Positions 23,501-33,293 of a DNA stretch of 64,000 nucleotides are shown piece after piece; position 1 is the stretch's first letter; every line of letters starts with the position of its first letter. The notes beneath the pieces are model-generated. The model saw only the letters and a program-made list of their open reading frames with translations, was not told where the DNA came from and ran no database searches. The position numbers were made by a program, and so were the translations under genes. The stretch comes from Plutella xylostella (lineage: Eukaryota; Arthropoda; Insecta; Lepidoptera; Plutellidae): positions 3,482,001-3,546,000 of the forward strand of contig NC_064007.1 of the NCBI RefSeq assembly GCF_932276165.1, read 5' to 3'.

Positions 23501-24240
23501 GCTGAAGTTATCAAGGTAGAAATGCATTCATTTCCAACAAAGTTTGCAACAGTTTCATATAAAAGATAGCTGTGCATGACGAACAGCTTGGTATACGTAG
23601 ATACATTTAGGGCTACACTATGTATGCTCTATAACATCACATATGGCTATAAGCATCGGAAAAATTACGATTCAGCGTAAGGGTAAGCAACCGCTGCTAT
23701 CTCTGCTAGTGAGTGATCCACTTAGTTGAACATGACTCTTCCCGAAAATGCCCGTTTGAAACCGACGACTATAGACTGATTACCTGAAAGTCGAGATATG
23801 GAGAGGCCAAGTGTGTCACAAGCGTGGTGGATGCACATCAACATAACTAGTGGCACCTTGGGCAGTCAGCAACAGAAGCTAATCCGACTGGCAAAGCTCT
23901 GCACCACGCTAACAAACCTAGTCTAGCTATAGCGTTATTCACCGACACGATAAGAAGTGGGACGAGAGATGTGAAACCGAAGACTGTCTTCATGTGGATG
24001 ATGAGGGAGTGAGCAGGACAGGAGATGTGGAACCGTGGACACTGGACGTGGGTAGCTTCCATGAGCATGATGAGGGAATGATAGGATCTCGTGTACGGAC
24101 ATGGCGCGTGAGCATTGTGCAAGTGTTCGCGTATGATTCACGCGCACGAAGCGCAAATAAACAGACATGCGGTAAAAATAGGGCGTAGTTATGGTCATTA
24201 GGTATGAGTCGGTGAGGTGCGTTCCGTATATAATGATATC
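14543..24240. other. Long intergenic stretch, few features
   Basis: About 9.7 kb of AT-rich DNA without a gene that I can support. Minor items: a small hairpin at about 16296-16322 (ACACCCATAAG and inverse), a short direct repeat of TATAGTCATACTGTCAT at 17617-17658, a (TATTC)n run at 18280-18304 after a TTTGAATAAAAA stretch that may be a LINE 3' end, a (TA)n run at 21475-21489, and two imperfect GATGATGAGGGA-type repeats at 23947-24080. Short ORFs here look like chance. Confidence 0.4.
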
Positions 24241-24394
24241 GATTCTGAAGGCGGAAATTTTAAATTTAGCGATGTCAAAACCTTAATTTCTTTGTTTAAA
24301 ATTCGACTCTATGATTGTTTTCGTAAATGTCATTTTATGCTAGCAAATTTTTTAGTTTGACAGCGTTAAAATTAGAATTTCTGCCTTCAGAATC
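24241..24394. mobile_element. MITE-like element
   Basis: A 154-bp stretch with terminal inverted repeats GATTCTGAAGGCGGAAATT and, inverted at the right, GATTCTGAAGGCAGAAATT (18 of 19 match). AT-rich inside, with no ORF. Confidence 0.6.
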
Positions 24395-25039
24395 AACATC
24401 ATTGAGTTTTTAAAGCACGACTAATAATAGTTTAAATTGATCGATATAGAAATAGAAGATTAAAAAAATATAAATTTCACATAAATTTTGGGGTCTCTTT
24501 CCAAGCCTCCTGTCACTGCAAGACATGGGCTTCCTCTAGATGGGCCTGTGTGTTTGCGCTATGCACGTCTGCCAACTCCCTATCACCTCAGATATACGCA
24601 ATGTGCATGAGGTGGTGATGGTGATATTTGTTGTTAAAACGTAAAAAATAATATCAATTTTTTGTTGTCGGTTTCCACACGTCCTCGCCAAAATCCTTGA
24701 AGGTTCAATAGAAACTAGAAGGGCAAATAAAAGGTTATTTCTTATCTTCGGAAAAAATACTAGGAACGACCCAATCAGGTATAACATGGCAAACAAGTAT
24801 TATTTACTGAAGGAATCCGTGTTTCACTTCTTATCAAGTGACTCAATTGCTATCGAACTTGTTCAATACTTCCAGCAACATTTTACGAGGCTAACCAAAC
24901 GTATTGGGCGTCGTCTAGCTAGATGTGGCAACGACTTACGGCTGGTTTGTTTCCTATATCCGGCCTTTATACAGCAGCAGTGGACTGTAATAAGTTGCCC
25001 ACTGAATGGAGAGCGTTACAGGTTAGTTTTCGTCCCAAT
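24395..25039. other. Intergenic, nothing recognised
   Basis: No supported gene or repeat. An 89-codon ORF at 24786-25055 is open but unrecognised and runs into the SINE, so I treat it as chance. Confidence 0.3.
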
Positions 25040-25284
25040 CATCATAAATAAATAAATATGTGGGGACATCTTACACACGGCCATCCGACCCCAAGCTAGG
25101 CAGAACCTGTGTTATGGGTGTCGGACAGCTGATATATCTACACAAATACATAGATAGATAGATACTATAAATATAAATATCAACACCCAAGACCCGAGTA
25201 CAAATATCTGTCCCAGCCGGGAATCGAACCCGGGACCTTCGGCTCAGTAGTCAGGGTCACTATCCACTACACCATTCGGTCGTC
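25040..25284 (-). mobile_element. tRNA-derived SINE, near full length
   Basis: Read on the minus strand from 25284, the head contains TGGTGTAGTGGATAGTGAC, fitting a Pol III A box, then CCGGGTTCGATTCCCGG, a B box inside a T-arm-like stem. After it come a GATA-type microsatellite and a body ending GATGTCCCCACATATTTATT. An internal Pol III promoter, a tRNA-like head and an AT-rich tail define a SINE. Partial copies of the tail lie at 11166 and 42417. Confidence 0.75.
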
Positions 25285-25462
25285 ATCATCATCATCAGCC
25301 TATAGCAGTCCACTGCGTCCAGAAGGCCTCTCCCAAAGCACGCCACTGGATGCGATCTTTAGCTTACCGCGTCCAATCATAACCAGCCACCTTTCGCAAG
25401 TCGTCACCCCATCTAGCCGGGGGGCGTCCCACACTACGTTTGCCTAGTCGCGGCCTCCACTA
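25285..25462 (-). mobile_element. RTE-type LINE 3' tail
   Basis: It starts with an (ATC)n tail and reads on the minus strand as the RTE C terminus (GRPP, DDLRKVAG, WRALGEA). It is close in sequence to 8457-8630. It abuts the SINE, sharing the ATC-rich junction. Confidence 0.78.
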
Positions 25463-27519
25463 AAATATATATATATCTCGTCCCAATAATATACCTAAAC
25501 CAAAATGGAAGGTGGGTGGGAGTGAGGACCCTAGGTATGAATACAGCTTAAAGTTATCTGTAAATAGATTTAGTGATATTAAATCAGGTTATTCTGAGAA
25601 GTACTTCACAAAGGGTGTTATTACCGATAATACCGGTTGGATGTAATTACAGGCGGCGGCATGCGAGGCCGCGGAGGGTTACTGTAGCTTGAAAAAAACT
25701 GTCATACGATCGGTATTTATAACAGAGTCGCTATATTTCATTTCACGGGGAAAGACATCTGATACAAACAAAGCTACCCTTATTCGAAAGGGTTCTGTCA
25801 GATGTCTTTCCCTGTGAAACAAGGTGTATTCATAGTTTAGCAGAACAGCGGGCCGATCTTAACCGATCGAGCAGTGAAAGTGTCGCAAAATTTTGGCGCA
25901 GATCTAGTAACGCTAGATGGCGACTGTCCACCATTCCTCGAAACGGTGAAAAACTCACACTTCGAATTCAGAGCTCCGAAACGTTTTTCTTAAGCTAAAA
26001 TAACCCGCGTGTCCCACAACGACAGGTAGTCTGGTGCATCCTAACTTAATAAAACTTATGAACGGCTGTACCGATTTTAATAAACTGAGAGCTTTGGAAT
26101 AAATAAAATTTCGTCAGTTGACAGGAAAAACTCACCAAGTCCTCATTCATGTTTATTTGAATCTGATTCTACATTTCGATGCTATGGTGATTCAGACCGA
26201 CAGCGTGATTTGTTTATTAAACTCATTAAGTACTTATTTGAAGATATTATGTGTGTTATTTTCAGTTGAAAATAACTGTTGATTACTGAAAAAACTAAGG
26301 CTAAGGCTAGACAGTGTTTGCAATAGAGTATGTTACACTATGCTATTGTATATTATTATTATAAAATCTAACAGTTACTGATTCATTTACTTACTTTGAA
26401 TTTTAAGCAGGAAGTGGCCATTTTAATAGGTTTTTAGAGTATAGATTAACTATGTAATTAAATTATGTAAGAACAAAACATAATTATATGAGATAAGATC
26501 TTTATTCTATGGTAATAAGTACCTTTAACAGGAATCATTTATTCAGGTAGGTTCATAAAATTCTGTAAAATAATAATAACCGTAATCAAAAAAGTACGAT
26601 TCAGCAAGGTCAAAGGTCAGTACTGAGTAATTTCAATGTCAAAGACATCACCTACCTACTTTAGTGTTTAAATATTCGCACACCGATCTTGAACTTGGCA
26701 TAAAAGTAGGACTACATTCCTTATTTATCTACAGAAATTATTTGAATGGAATAATTATTAAAATTTAAGACAAAAAGTTACGTATTCTATCTATCTATGA
26801 AGTCATGAAAATAAAATGTGCAATTTTGCAAATACTTTCTTTCATTGTCAGTTATTTATCACTTAAAAAAAAATACCAATTCATAATCTCTTTTTTACAT
26901 GTTTGTGCTTAAATAAAGCATGGATTAAATACTGGTTTAAACTAGTGTAGGGGTCACTTTTAACAACCGTATTTAAATCAAATTTTAAATACATTTTGTA
27001 CTAACTGACAGACATTTGACAGGCTACTAAATATGTTTAGCGTTTGGTGAAATTCTACCTAAATGTAGCATTGTTTGCACACATAGGCTGCACTGGTTCA
27101 AAGGCCAAAGTCTCCAGTCTGCCAAGTGGACATTGCCATATATGCATTTCCTATGTGAATGTAGTATAAACTTGGACAGGCTTATTGATTGTTACTATAT
27201 AAAACTAGATTATCCATTTACCTTGCCTGGTATGAACAAATTATAGGGTATTTATTGATTTTACACTAGTCTATAGATAGTGATTTCTTTTATAGCATTC
27301 TGTAGTTAGTATTTATTAGTTTTTTAATGCTTTTAGTTTAGTTCAGCAGGATCTTAATAAACATTAATTTTGTAAGTAACATTAATTACAAATGTGCATA
27401 ACAGAGTGAAAGTTGTAAGAGAACTACACAATATAGAACTATAAACAAGTGAAGGCGCAATCAAAGTGGTGAACATTGGATGGATATAGTTTATCACATT
27501 CACACAAATTAAGATATTA
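25463..27519. other. Intergenic with one small hairpin
   Basis: AT-rich sequence. It holds the hairpin at 25742-25818 and nothing else that I can support. Confidence 0.35.
25742..25818. repeat. 77-nt hairpin with 21-bp stem
   Basis: TTCACGGGGAAAGACATCTGA at 25742-25762 pairs with 25798-25818 at 20 of 21 positions. The 35-base loop holds a second small stem (ACCCTT / AAGGGT). Size and shape resemble a microRNA precursor, but a tiny inverted-repeat element is equally possible. Confidence 0.55.
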
Positions 27520-27600
27520 GGTCAGACCCAGAAGGAGATGTTGGGATGACCTGAGTAGCTTTTGTAGAAACTGGAATGGAGTGTGCGAAACAAATATTAG
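27520..27600 (+). mobile_element. Decayed LINE scrap
   Basis: One plus frame reads RPRRRCWDDLSSFCRNWN, resembling the RP-RRW-DDL block near the C terminus of many insect LINE proteins. It is very short and degraded. Confidence 0.35.
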
Positions 27601-27951
27601 ATATCTTAAATTCTGAACTTGTGTGGGCCCACTTTCGTGCACCATAATAACACAGTAAGCAACATAAACTTTATCTTCAAAGACATCATATACTAACTCA
27701 TAGAGATAATATCTAATATCAAAATTTGTACTTACAAAACATTGAATTTAAAATGTGATTGTAATTTAGGGGCTTATCTCATTATTATGTCATTTAGTGG
27801 TCCTTTCTATGTATATGTATGCGTATGTATGTATATTATACCTATCCAAATGTTTATTGCTCAGGGTTAGATGTAAATTACAATTTTAATTAGCCATGGC
27901 ACTGATAGGGAACTATTGTATGCATAAATATCTGATCATTCAATGTTCTAC

Positions 27952-28122
27952 TACAATTTAAACTTTAATATCATACTTAATGAACATACAGATTCAGGCT
28001 CGGTGTCTTTAGTGTGTAAATAAGTAAATAAATAACTTTATCTATCTACTTACTTACACACTAAAGACACCAAGCCTGAATCTGTATGTTCATTAAGTAT
28101 GATATTAAAGTTTAAATTGTAC
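27952..28122. repeat. Near-perfect hairpin, 75-bp arms
   Basis: The left arm (27952-28026) and right arm (28047-28122) are inverted copies with two differences I could find, around a loop of about 20 bases. In a minus-strand transcript both differences would be G-U pairs. It is AT-rich with no ORF. It could be a young MITE or a source of double-stranded RNA. Confidence 0.7.
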
Positions 28123-28176
28123 TAAGTACAACATTTTTTTGTATATTCTCAGTATAAATACACTTGATTTGAACTA

Positions 28177-28409
28177 CACTGCCGGGCAATGAAAAAGTTC
28201 CACTCAAAAAATTCTGACAACAAACGACCGCAATTTTTTCTAAGATATAATTTAAAATTGGGACAAAATATTACCGATTTTAGTTGGTTATATCCTAATG
28301 CTCTGATAAATGTACTTTAATGTTGCAGAAGACGGCATTAAGCTAGCATTTTCGGTTTAGAAGTAATTTAGTGCTTTTCTGAGTGGAACCTTTTCATTGC
28401 CCGTGAGTG
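28177..28409. mobile_element. Tc1/mariner-type MITE, 233 bp
   Basis: TA flanks the element on both sides (28175-28176 and 28410-28411). The terminal inverted repeats read CACTGCCGGGCAATGAAAAAG and, from the right, CACTCACGGGCAATGAAAAGG, continuing TTCCACTCA. A TA target duplication with CACT-starting ends fits a non-autonomous Tc1/mariner element. Confidence 0.72.
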
Positions 28410-28546
28410 TATTAACAAGACCAAAATACCATACACTTTGTTCACTTCCCACAAATGTTTTTTTGTAGTTTAAAGGCTGAAATGAGTCAGACCTCAAACC
28501 AGTTTGACCATTGTTTGAAATAAATCATTTCTCACACATAATTATA

Positions 28547-28783
28547 TTATACAACAATATTCTGTAAATATTTATCAAACATATTGATGGAGAGATTGCA
28601 ATAAGATCTCATTTCTGCATTTGATAGCCTGGCAAAGGGCCAAATATCACAACTTTTATGAATGCCTAGGCTGAGGAAGTCATCATAATGATTGGGAATC
28701 AAGTGAAGTCCCCCAAACCATATGCTAACAGGTTCAATAACATTTGTTAATGACGTTGCTGCTATTGTAAACTTTTTTATCAT
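28547..28783 (-). CDS. Candidate small minus-strand gene, unrecognised
   Basis: A 78-codon ORF reading MIKKFTIAATSLTNVIEPV then SIWFGGLHLIPNHYDD. Its composition is more protein-like than most chance ORFs here. Further up the minus strand an AG-free stretch from about 28988 to 28848 ends at CTGACCAG, and a GTAAGT donor lies at about 29038, preceded by sequence with a TCATTC initiator-like word. This suggests an untranslated first exon (about 29200-29039) spliced to a second exon. A short upstream ORF (MDFHLLAA) would end on the ORF's own ATG (ATGA overlap). I recognise no domain, and chance remains quite possible. Confidence 0.28.
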   Translation of the reverse strand: MIKKFTIAATSLTNVIEPVSIWFGGLHLIPNHYDDFLSLGIHKSCDIWPFARLSNAEMRSYCNLSINMFDKYLQNIVV

Positions 28784-29413
28784 GCCGCTAGTAAATGAAA
28801 GTCCATCACTGCGGTTTCTATTGGAAACAATGGAATATTCTTAATCTGGTCAGATTGGTACGATTTCGGTAGATTAGAGGGTAGCAACGAGGTGATATCA
28901 AAGGAATACAACATATAACATCGTAATAACACAGTAGAAGCAGTAAAATTGTAAATAGTCAGTGGAATAACCGACAAAATTGTAAGGAAATAAAATAGAA
29001 AAAAACCTATGTTTCATTTGTAAAAAGGTAGGAACTTACGTGTTTCTGTAAATTTCACTCTGAAACTATATTCAGATAGGCTCCGTTCGCTATATTAGCG
29101 GCTCTGTATTCATATTTTCCACGAAAAGAACTAATAATCACTTCACAATCACAATTTGAATGACAGAAAACAACGGAATAGAAAAGACGTGTGCGGTGGG
29201 ATGACCGGATGATAATGAAACGTTTCGGTTCTTCTATTCGTCACTAGATGGCGGTAACGGCGCATTATAACCATAGACAATAGAGAGGTATCAAGGAAGA
29301 TCTAAACAAAGTGTGCCAAGCATAAAATATAATAAACATTTATTTTCTATGAACATATTCCATCAAAAAAAAAATTCAATATTATATCTAGCCTCGCTTA
29401 TCTGTAATCCTAA

Positions 29414-30414
29414 TACCCCATCCACACGCTCGGCGAACAATGGCAAACAGCAAACAGCAAACAGCAAACACTGACGTGTGGATGGGTGTTTGTCGTTGTT
29501 TGCCTGTTTGTGTTTGTGTTCGCCAGTGTTCGGCATCGGTGTCGGTTTTTCTTGCCAGATCAAAGGATGTTCGGCAAACAGTTTTCTACGTATCCACACG
29601 TCTGGCAGCGATCAGTATGCGCGCTGAGCTTGGAGGAGGCGGACGTATCAACTTGCTGCAATTTTTCGTTGACGCGCATTTTTTTTATGTATGTTCACCG
29701 ATTACTCCGCCGTTTATGAACCGATTTTGAAAATTCTTTTTTTTTTGTATTGGGTTGAGCTCCCAGGTGGTCCCATTTTTTTCAGAATTTTATCTCACCC
29801 CTAAGGGTGGGTAAAGGGGTAAAAACATGGTATGAATTTCCATTTTGGACACATATTAACCGATTCTAATGAAATTAAAAACATAAATATAGTTCTTGTA
29901 ACAAAAAAATATGATGGTGACCTTGAGCTGATCTGATGATGGAAACGGAAGGCAGTCAAGGGAACTCCTCAACAGTATATAGCAACTACCTCGTGTTTAG
30001 GCTTGAATGATTCGTATTGATTAGTAGGACTTTTTTGGTATCATTTGCATCTTACTTTTGATTAAAAATTATTGCAAATAAACTAAAAACTATAAAATAA
30101 AATAATAATAAAAAAAAAGAAGTCAGTTTTTTTATTTTTTTTATTATTATTATTATCGCCACCATTATTACACCATCGTCTTTGCTTTCTTCTTATTTTC
30201 CTTTTTTCTTTCTCTTGCTTTAATTTATATAATAAAAATATGTCAACCCGAAAGTAGTAGCTCGTCGTCCGCCGTGTTTGCCGGTTCGGAATGTTATGAG
30301 CGTTCGCCGAGCATGTGGATGGCTGTTTGTGTTCGGTGATTGTGGTTGGTGTTTGTGACTTTGTTTGCTGTTTGCCGTGTTTGTGACAAACAGCAAGCGT
30401 ATGGATGGGGCTTT
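29414..30414. mobile_element. Foldback DNA element of about 1 kb
   Basis: The terminal inverted repeats are CCCCATCCACACGCTCG on the left and, inverted, CCCCATCCATACGCTTG on the right. Inside each end are many copies of AAACAGC and GTTTGTGTTTG-type words, plus internal repeats of GTGTGGATGG. The middle is AT-rich low-complexity DNA. No transposase is coded, so it would depend on proteins supplied elsewhere. Open frames such as 29440-29730 are by-products of the repeats. Confidence 0.55.
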
Positions 30415-30846
30415 AGATTATACCACAGCTTCTTCCATCCAAAGGTTGTCTGGTTTGTAGTAGGTGGTTGTAGGTGGTAGAGATTTTTGTACTGTTTTTT
30501 TTTTAAATTTATAAGTTGTTTTTTGTATTATTTCCTTTTGGTGGAAATAAAGAGTGTTGTATTGTATATCACACTTATAAGTTAGTAGGTACGAAAGAAA
30601 ATAAATCACAACTTCCGTTTGAAAGCGTATCACGTTTCACGCCTGTACTAGTTAATTCAAAATTTAGGAACCTACGATACCTCCCTAATACCCATTACTT
30701 ATCCAAATTGTAGAAGTTTATTTAAAAAACGTAAAAACGGTCGTTTCTGAGAAATAAACTAGTAGTGCAAGTAATATTTATTTCCATGAAATAAACACTG
30801 TAGGTACTTTGTCTTTTTCACTAAATAATAAAAGGTTTAAGTCTAT

Positions 30847-30863
30847 TCTATTCTATTCTATTC
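30847..30863 (+). repeat. TATTC microsatellite
   Basis: Short run of TCTAT/TATTC units, like those at 18280 and 1995. Confidence 0.6.
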
Positions 30864-30939
30864 TCTGTGGGGGTGTAAGTACCTGCACCTGGCTCTCTCG
30901 AGTCATAGACTAAATACACTATTTTGATATTTTTTTTGA

Positions 30940-31190
30940 TTTTTACTATTAGTCCATGCTCGAGTGGAACCTTTTGTGCATATCCCCAAGGTCTAAACTG
31001 CCTTCCTAAGCTTGGACCATTTTCCAGCACGCTGGTCCACTGCGGGTTGGTGGGTTCACATAATTATCTAGATGTGCTAAATCTAGATTATGAGGGTTTC
31101 CTCACGATATTTTCCTTCACCGTAAAAGCGATAAGCGAAAGATAGCTTTTAAGATAAATTTACGTTGGTCTCATAATAAAATAAATAAAT
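30940..31190 (+). repeat. Common lepidopteran interspersed repeat
   Basis: The words CCACTGCGGGTTGGTGGGTTC, GGTTTCCTCACGATATTTTCC and TTCACCGTAAAAGCGATAAG are familiar from many moth genomes as a dispersed repeat. It ends in AATAAATAAAT. The class is uncertain; SINE or LINE 3' end are the options. Confidence 0.6.
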
Positions 31191-31226
31191 TATACTTAAA
31201 TCCTAACTAGTCCTAAATATCTTTAA

Positions 31227-31550
31227 GGGGCCGTCCATTAATCACGTGAGGCTCAAAGGGGGGGGGAGGAGGTACTGAAAACCTCACGAAACATCACGAG
31301 GGGGGAGGGGGGGTTCTCGTTAGTTAAAAATTAGGTATTTCTGAACAGATATTTTGCACGGCGCAAAAATTTTAACGATTTGTAGTATGACCTATATTTT
31401 TTCTAGTCAAAAATTGCCTTTACATAGACTTCCAAAAAAATACACGTGATCCAGGGGGGGGTTGGTCCCAAACCTCACCAAATATCACCAGGGGGGAGGG
31501 GGGGGTCAAAAAATGAGAAAAATGACCTCACGTGATTAATGGACGGCCCC
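31227..31550. mobile_element. MITE with TAA duplication and G runs
   Basis: This 324-bp element is flanked by TAA (31224-31226 and 31551-31553). The terminal inverted repeats are GGGGCCGTCCATTAATCACG and continue TGAGG, identical at both ends. A 3-bp TAA duplication suggests the PIF/Harbinger or a related superfamily. Inside, several runs of 6-9 G all lie on the same strand. There is no ORF. Confidence 0.72.
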
Positions 31551-31648
31551 TAAGTATTTATTTATCTTACTTACTTTGCGCATTATAATATTCTTTTTAT
31601 TAGTTACTGTTACTCTTCCCCCAGCGTCCCTTTTACCCAACCTGACCT

Positions 31649-31873
31649 TCTATAATATTATAAATGCGAAAGTAACTGTGTCTGTCCTGTCTGTCTGTCT
31701 GTTACTCTTTCACGCCAAAAGTACTGAACGGATTTAAATTAAATTTGGTATATACTTACATATTATAATAATTATATGGTCTAGACCCTGACAAAGAACA
31801 TACGCTACTTTTTATCCCGGAATTCCCACGGAAAAACTTTTTAAGGCGAAGCGAAGCTCGCGGGAACAGCTAG
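31649..31873 (+). mobile_element. Non-autonomous Helitron-like element, copy 2
   Basis: It starts TC at 31649, carries ATTATAAATGCGAAAGTAACT, a CTGT run, ATCCCGGAATTCCCACGG and a GCGAAGCGAAGC hairpin, and ends CTAG at 31873. It is clearly the same family as 7542-7752, with an AT-rich insertion in the middle. Confidence 0.65.
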
Positions 31874-32099
31874 ATTCTTATATAAACATAAAACTATAAA
31901 TACCTACTTATGTTTGAAAAAAACCAAAGCTTTGCTCTAAAGCTTTTCGGATGAGAATCCGAAAATCTTAATAATGCGCCAAGCAAGACTCGTATTTGGC
32001 CGGTGTATTATTCTCTAAACTTATTTGCCATGCTGCTACGACGAGCGTGTGGCGGTAGCATGATTAGATCTTCCTACATAACCTCATAAATTGTCTATG

Positions 32100-32510
32100 G
32101 ATCGTGAACGAGGCGCCAACTAGCGGCGAAATGCGGAGTTGTAGTGCATTGTGCTATCTCACTCGCTCTCGCGAGCTCAACGCGGTCGAACGGTTCAATG
32201 ACTCTGGCGACCGGTTTCTATTTTCTCTCTGGTCCTGTCGTCGAGTAGCCCAGCAAGGGGGGTCTTTGTTTGCGTTTTTCGTTCGCGTCGTTCGGTATCC
32301 TCGCGCCAGCTCCATCGTATCGGTTTCTGTGACGGAATGTGCCCGCAACAGTGCAACAGCGGTTCTCAATCTCGTCGGTCGATGTGAGATGTCGGAGTGG
32401 CTCCGTCTAGTGCAAGTGCAGTGAGGTGCAGTGGCGGTGTTGCGTGCGAGCGAGCGTGGGTCGGCACGGCGACGGCGAGCGAGGTGCGAGGTGGCGCCGG
32501 GCGCGCGGCC
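32100..32510 (+). promoter_or_regulatory. Likely promoter / 5' leader of Dyrk2-like gene
   Basis: GC and CpG content rise sharply against the AT-rich surroundings, directly ahead of the kinase start codon. I see no TATA box; a TCACTC initiator-like word lies at about 32159. Several upstream ATGs lie in the stretch. One is an ATG-TGA start-stop pair at 32382-32387 and another opens a 12-codon frame at 32389-32424. The transcription start is a guess. Confidence 0.4.
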
Positions 32511-33293
32511 ATGACCGGCGACATGCCGCTGGGCAGCGCGCACGCGTTCGGGCGCGCGCTGCTGCGGGACGGTGCGCTGCCGCCGCTGGAGCCGGGCCCG
32601 CCCGCGCCGCCCGCGCCCGCCGCGCAGCCGCCCGACAAGCGCCCGCCGGCCGCGGCCGCCAGCCCCGACCAGGTCATGAAGCTCTACATGAACAAGCTCA
32701 CGCCCTACGAGCACCGCGAGATCTTCGACTACCCGCAGGTGTACTTCATCGGCGCGAACGCCAAGAAGCGGCCGGGGCTGGTGGGCTTCCCCAACAACTG
32801 CGACTATGACAACGAACAAGGCTCGTATATCCACATCCCGCACGACCACATCGCGTACCGCTACGAGGTGCTCAAGGTCATCGGGAAGGGCAGTTTCGGC
32901 CAAGTAGTGAAGGCATACGACCACAAGAAGCGGGAGAATGTGGCTTTGAAGATGGTGCGTAACGAGAAGCGGTTCCACCGGCAGGCGCAGGAGGAGATCC
33001 GTATCCTGGAGCACCTGCGCGACCAAGACAAGGACAACTCTATGAACGTGATCCACATGTTCGATTCATTCACGTTCCGAAACCACACGTGTATCACCTT
33101 CGAGCTGCTATCCATAAACCTGTACGAGTTGATAAAGAAGAACAAGTTCCAGGGCTTCTCGCTGCAGCTGGTGCGCAAGTTCTCGCACTCGCTGCTGCAG
33201 TGCCTGCACGCGCTCAGCAAGAGCCGCATCATACACTGCGACATGAAGCCCGAGAATGTGCTGCTCAAGCAGCAGGGACGCTCTGGGATCAAG
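32511..33293 (+). CDS. Dyrk2: DYRK-family kinase, first coding exon (partial gene)
   Basis: The exon codes 261 residues from ATG 32511 (context GCGGCCATGA) to AAG before GTGAGT at 33294, in phase 0. Residues 20-55 are Pro/Ala rich. Residues 55-118 match the region ahead of the kinase in class II DYRKs (LYMNKLTPYEHREIFDYP, HDHIAYRYEVLK). The kinase domain follows: Gly loop GKGSFGQV at 125-132, VALKMV with Lys147, EEIRILEHLR of helix C, and the catalytic loop IHCDMKPEN at 241-249. DYRKs autophosphorylate on an activation-loop tyrosine and then act on Ser/Thr. The DFG segment, activation loop and C lobe must be in later exons that I cannot find. The loop has HCDM where HCDL is usual. Dyrk2/smi35A fits best; Dyrk3 is an alternative. 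Confidence 0.88.

Noticed and set aside
25198..25284. Possible tRNA gene (B box GGTTCGATTCC on minus strand)
   Set aside because: It lacks a foldable cloverleaf as read by eye and is continuous with a SINE body that has copies elsewhere.
29440..29730. Two overlapping ORFs of 96 and 77 codons
   Set aside because: They lie inside the end repeats of the foldback element and read through AAACAGC/GTTTG arrays.
32154..33056. 300-codon minus-strand ORF, Leu/Val/Arg rich
   Set aside because: It is the antisense of the GC-rich kinase exon; its composition comes from the complementary strand and no motif is present.
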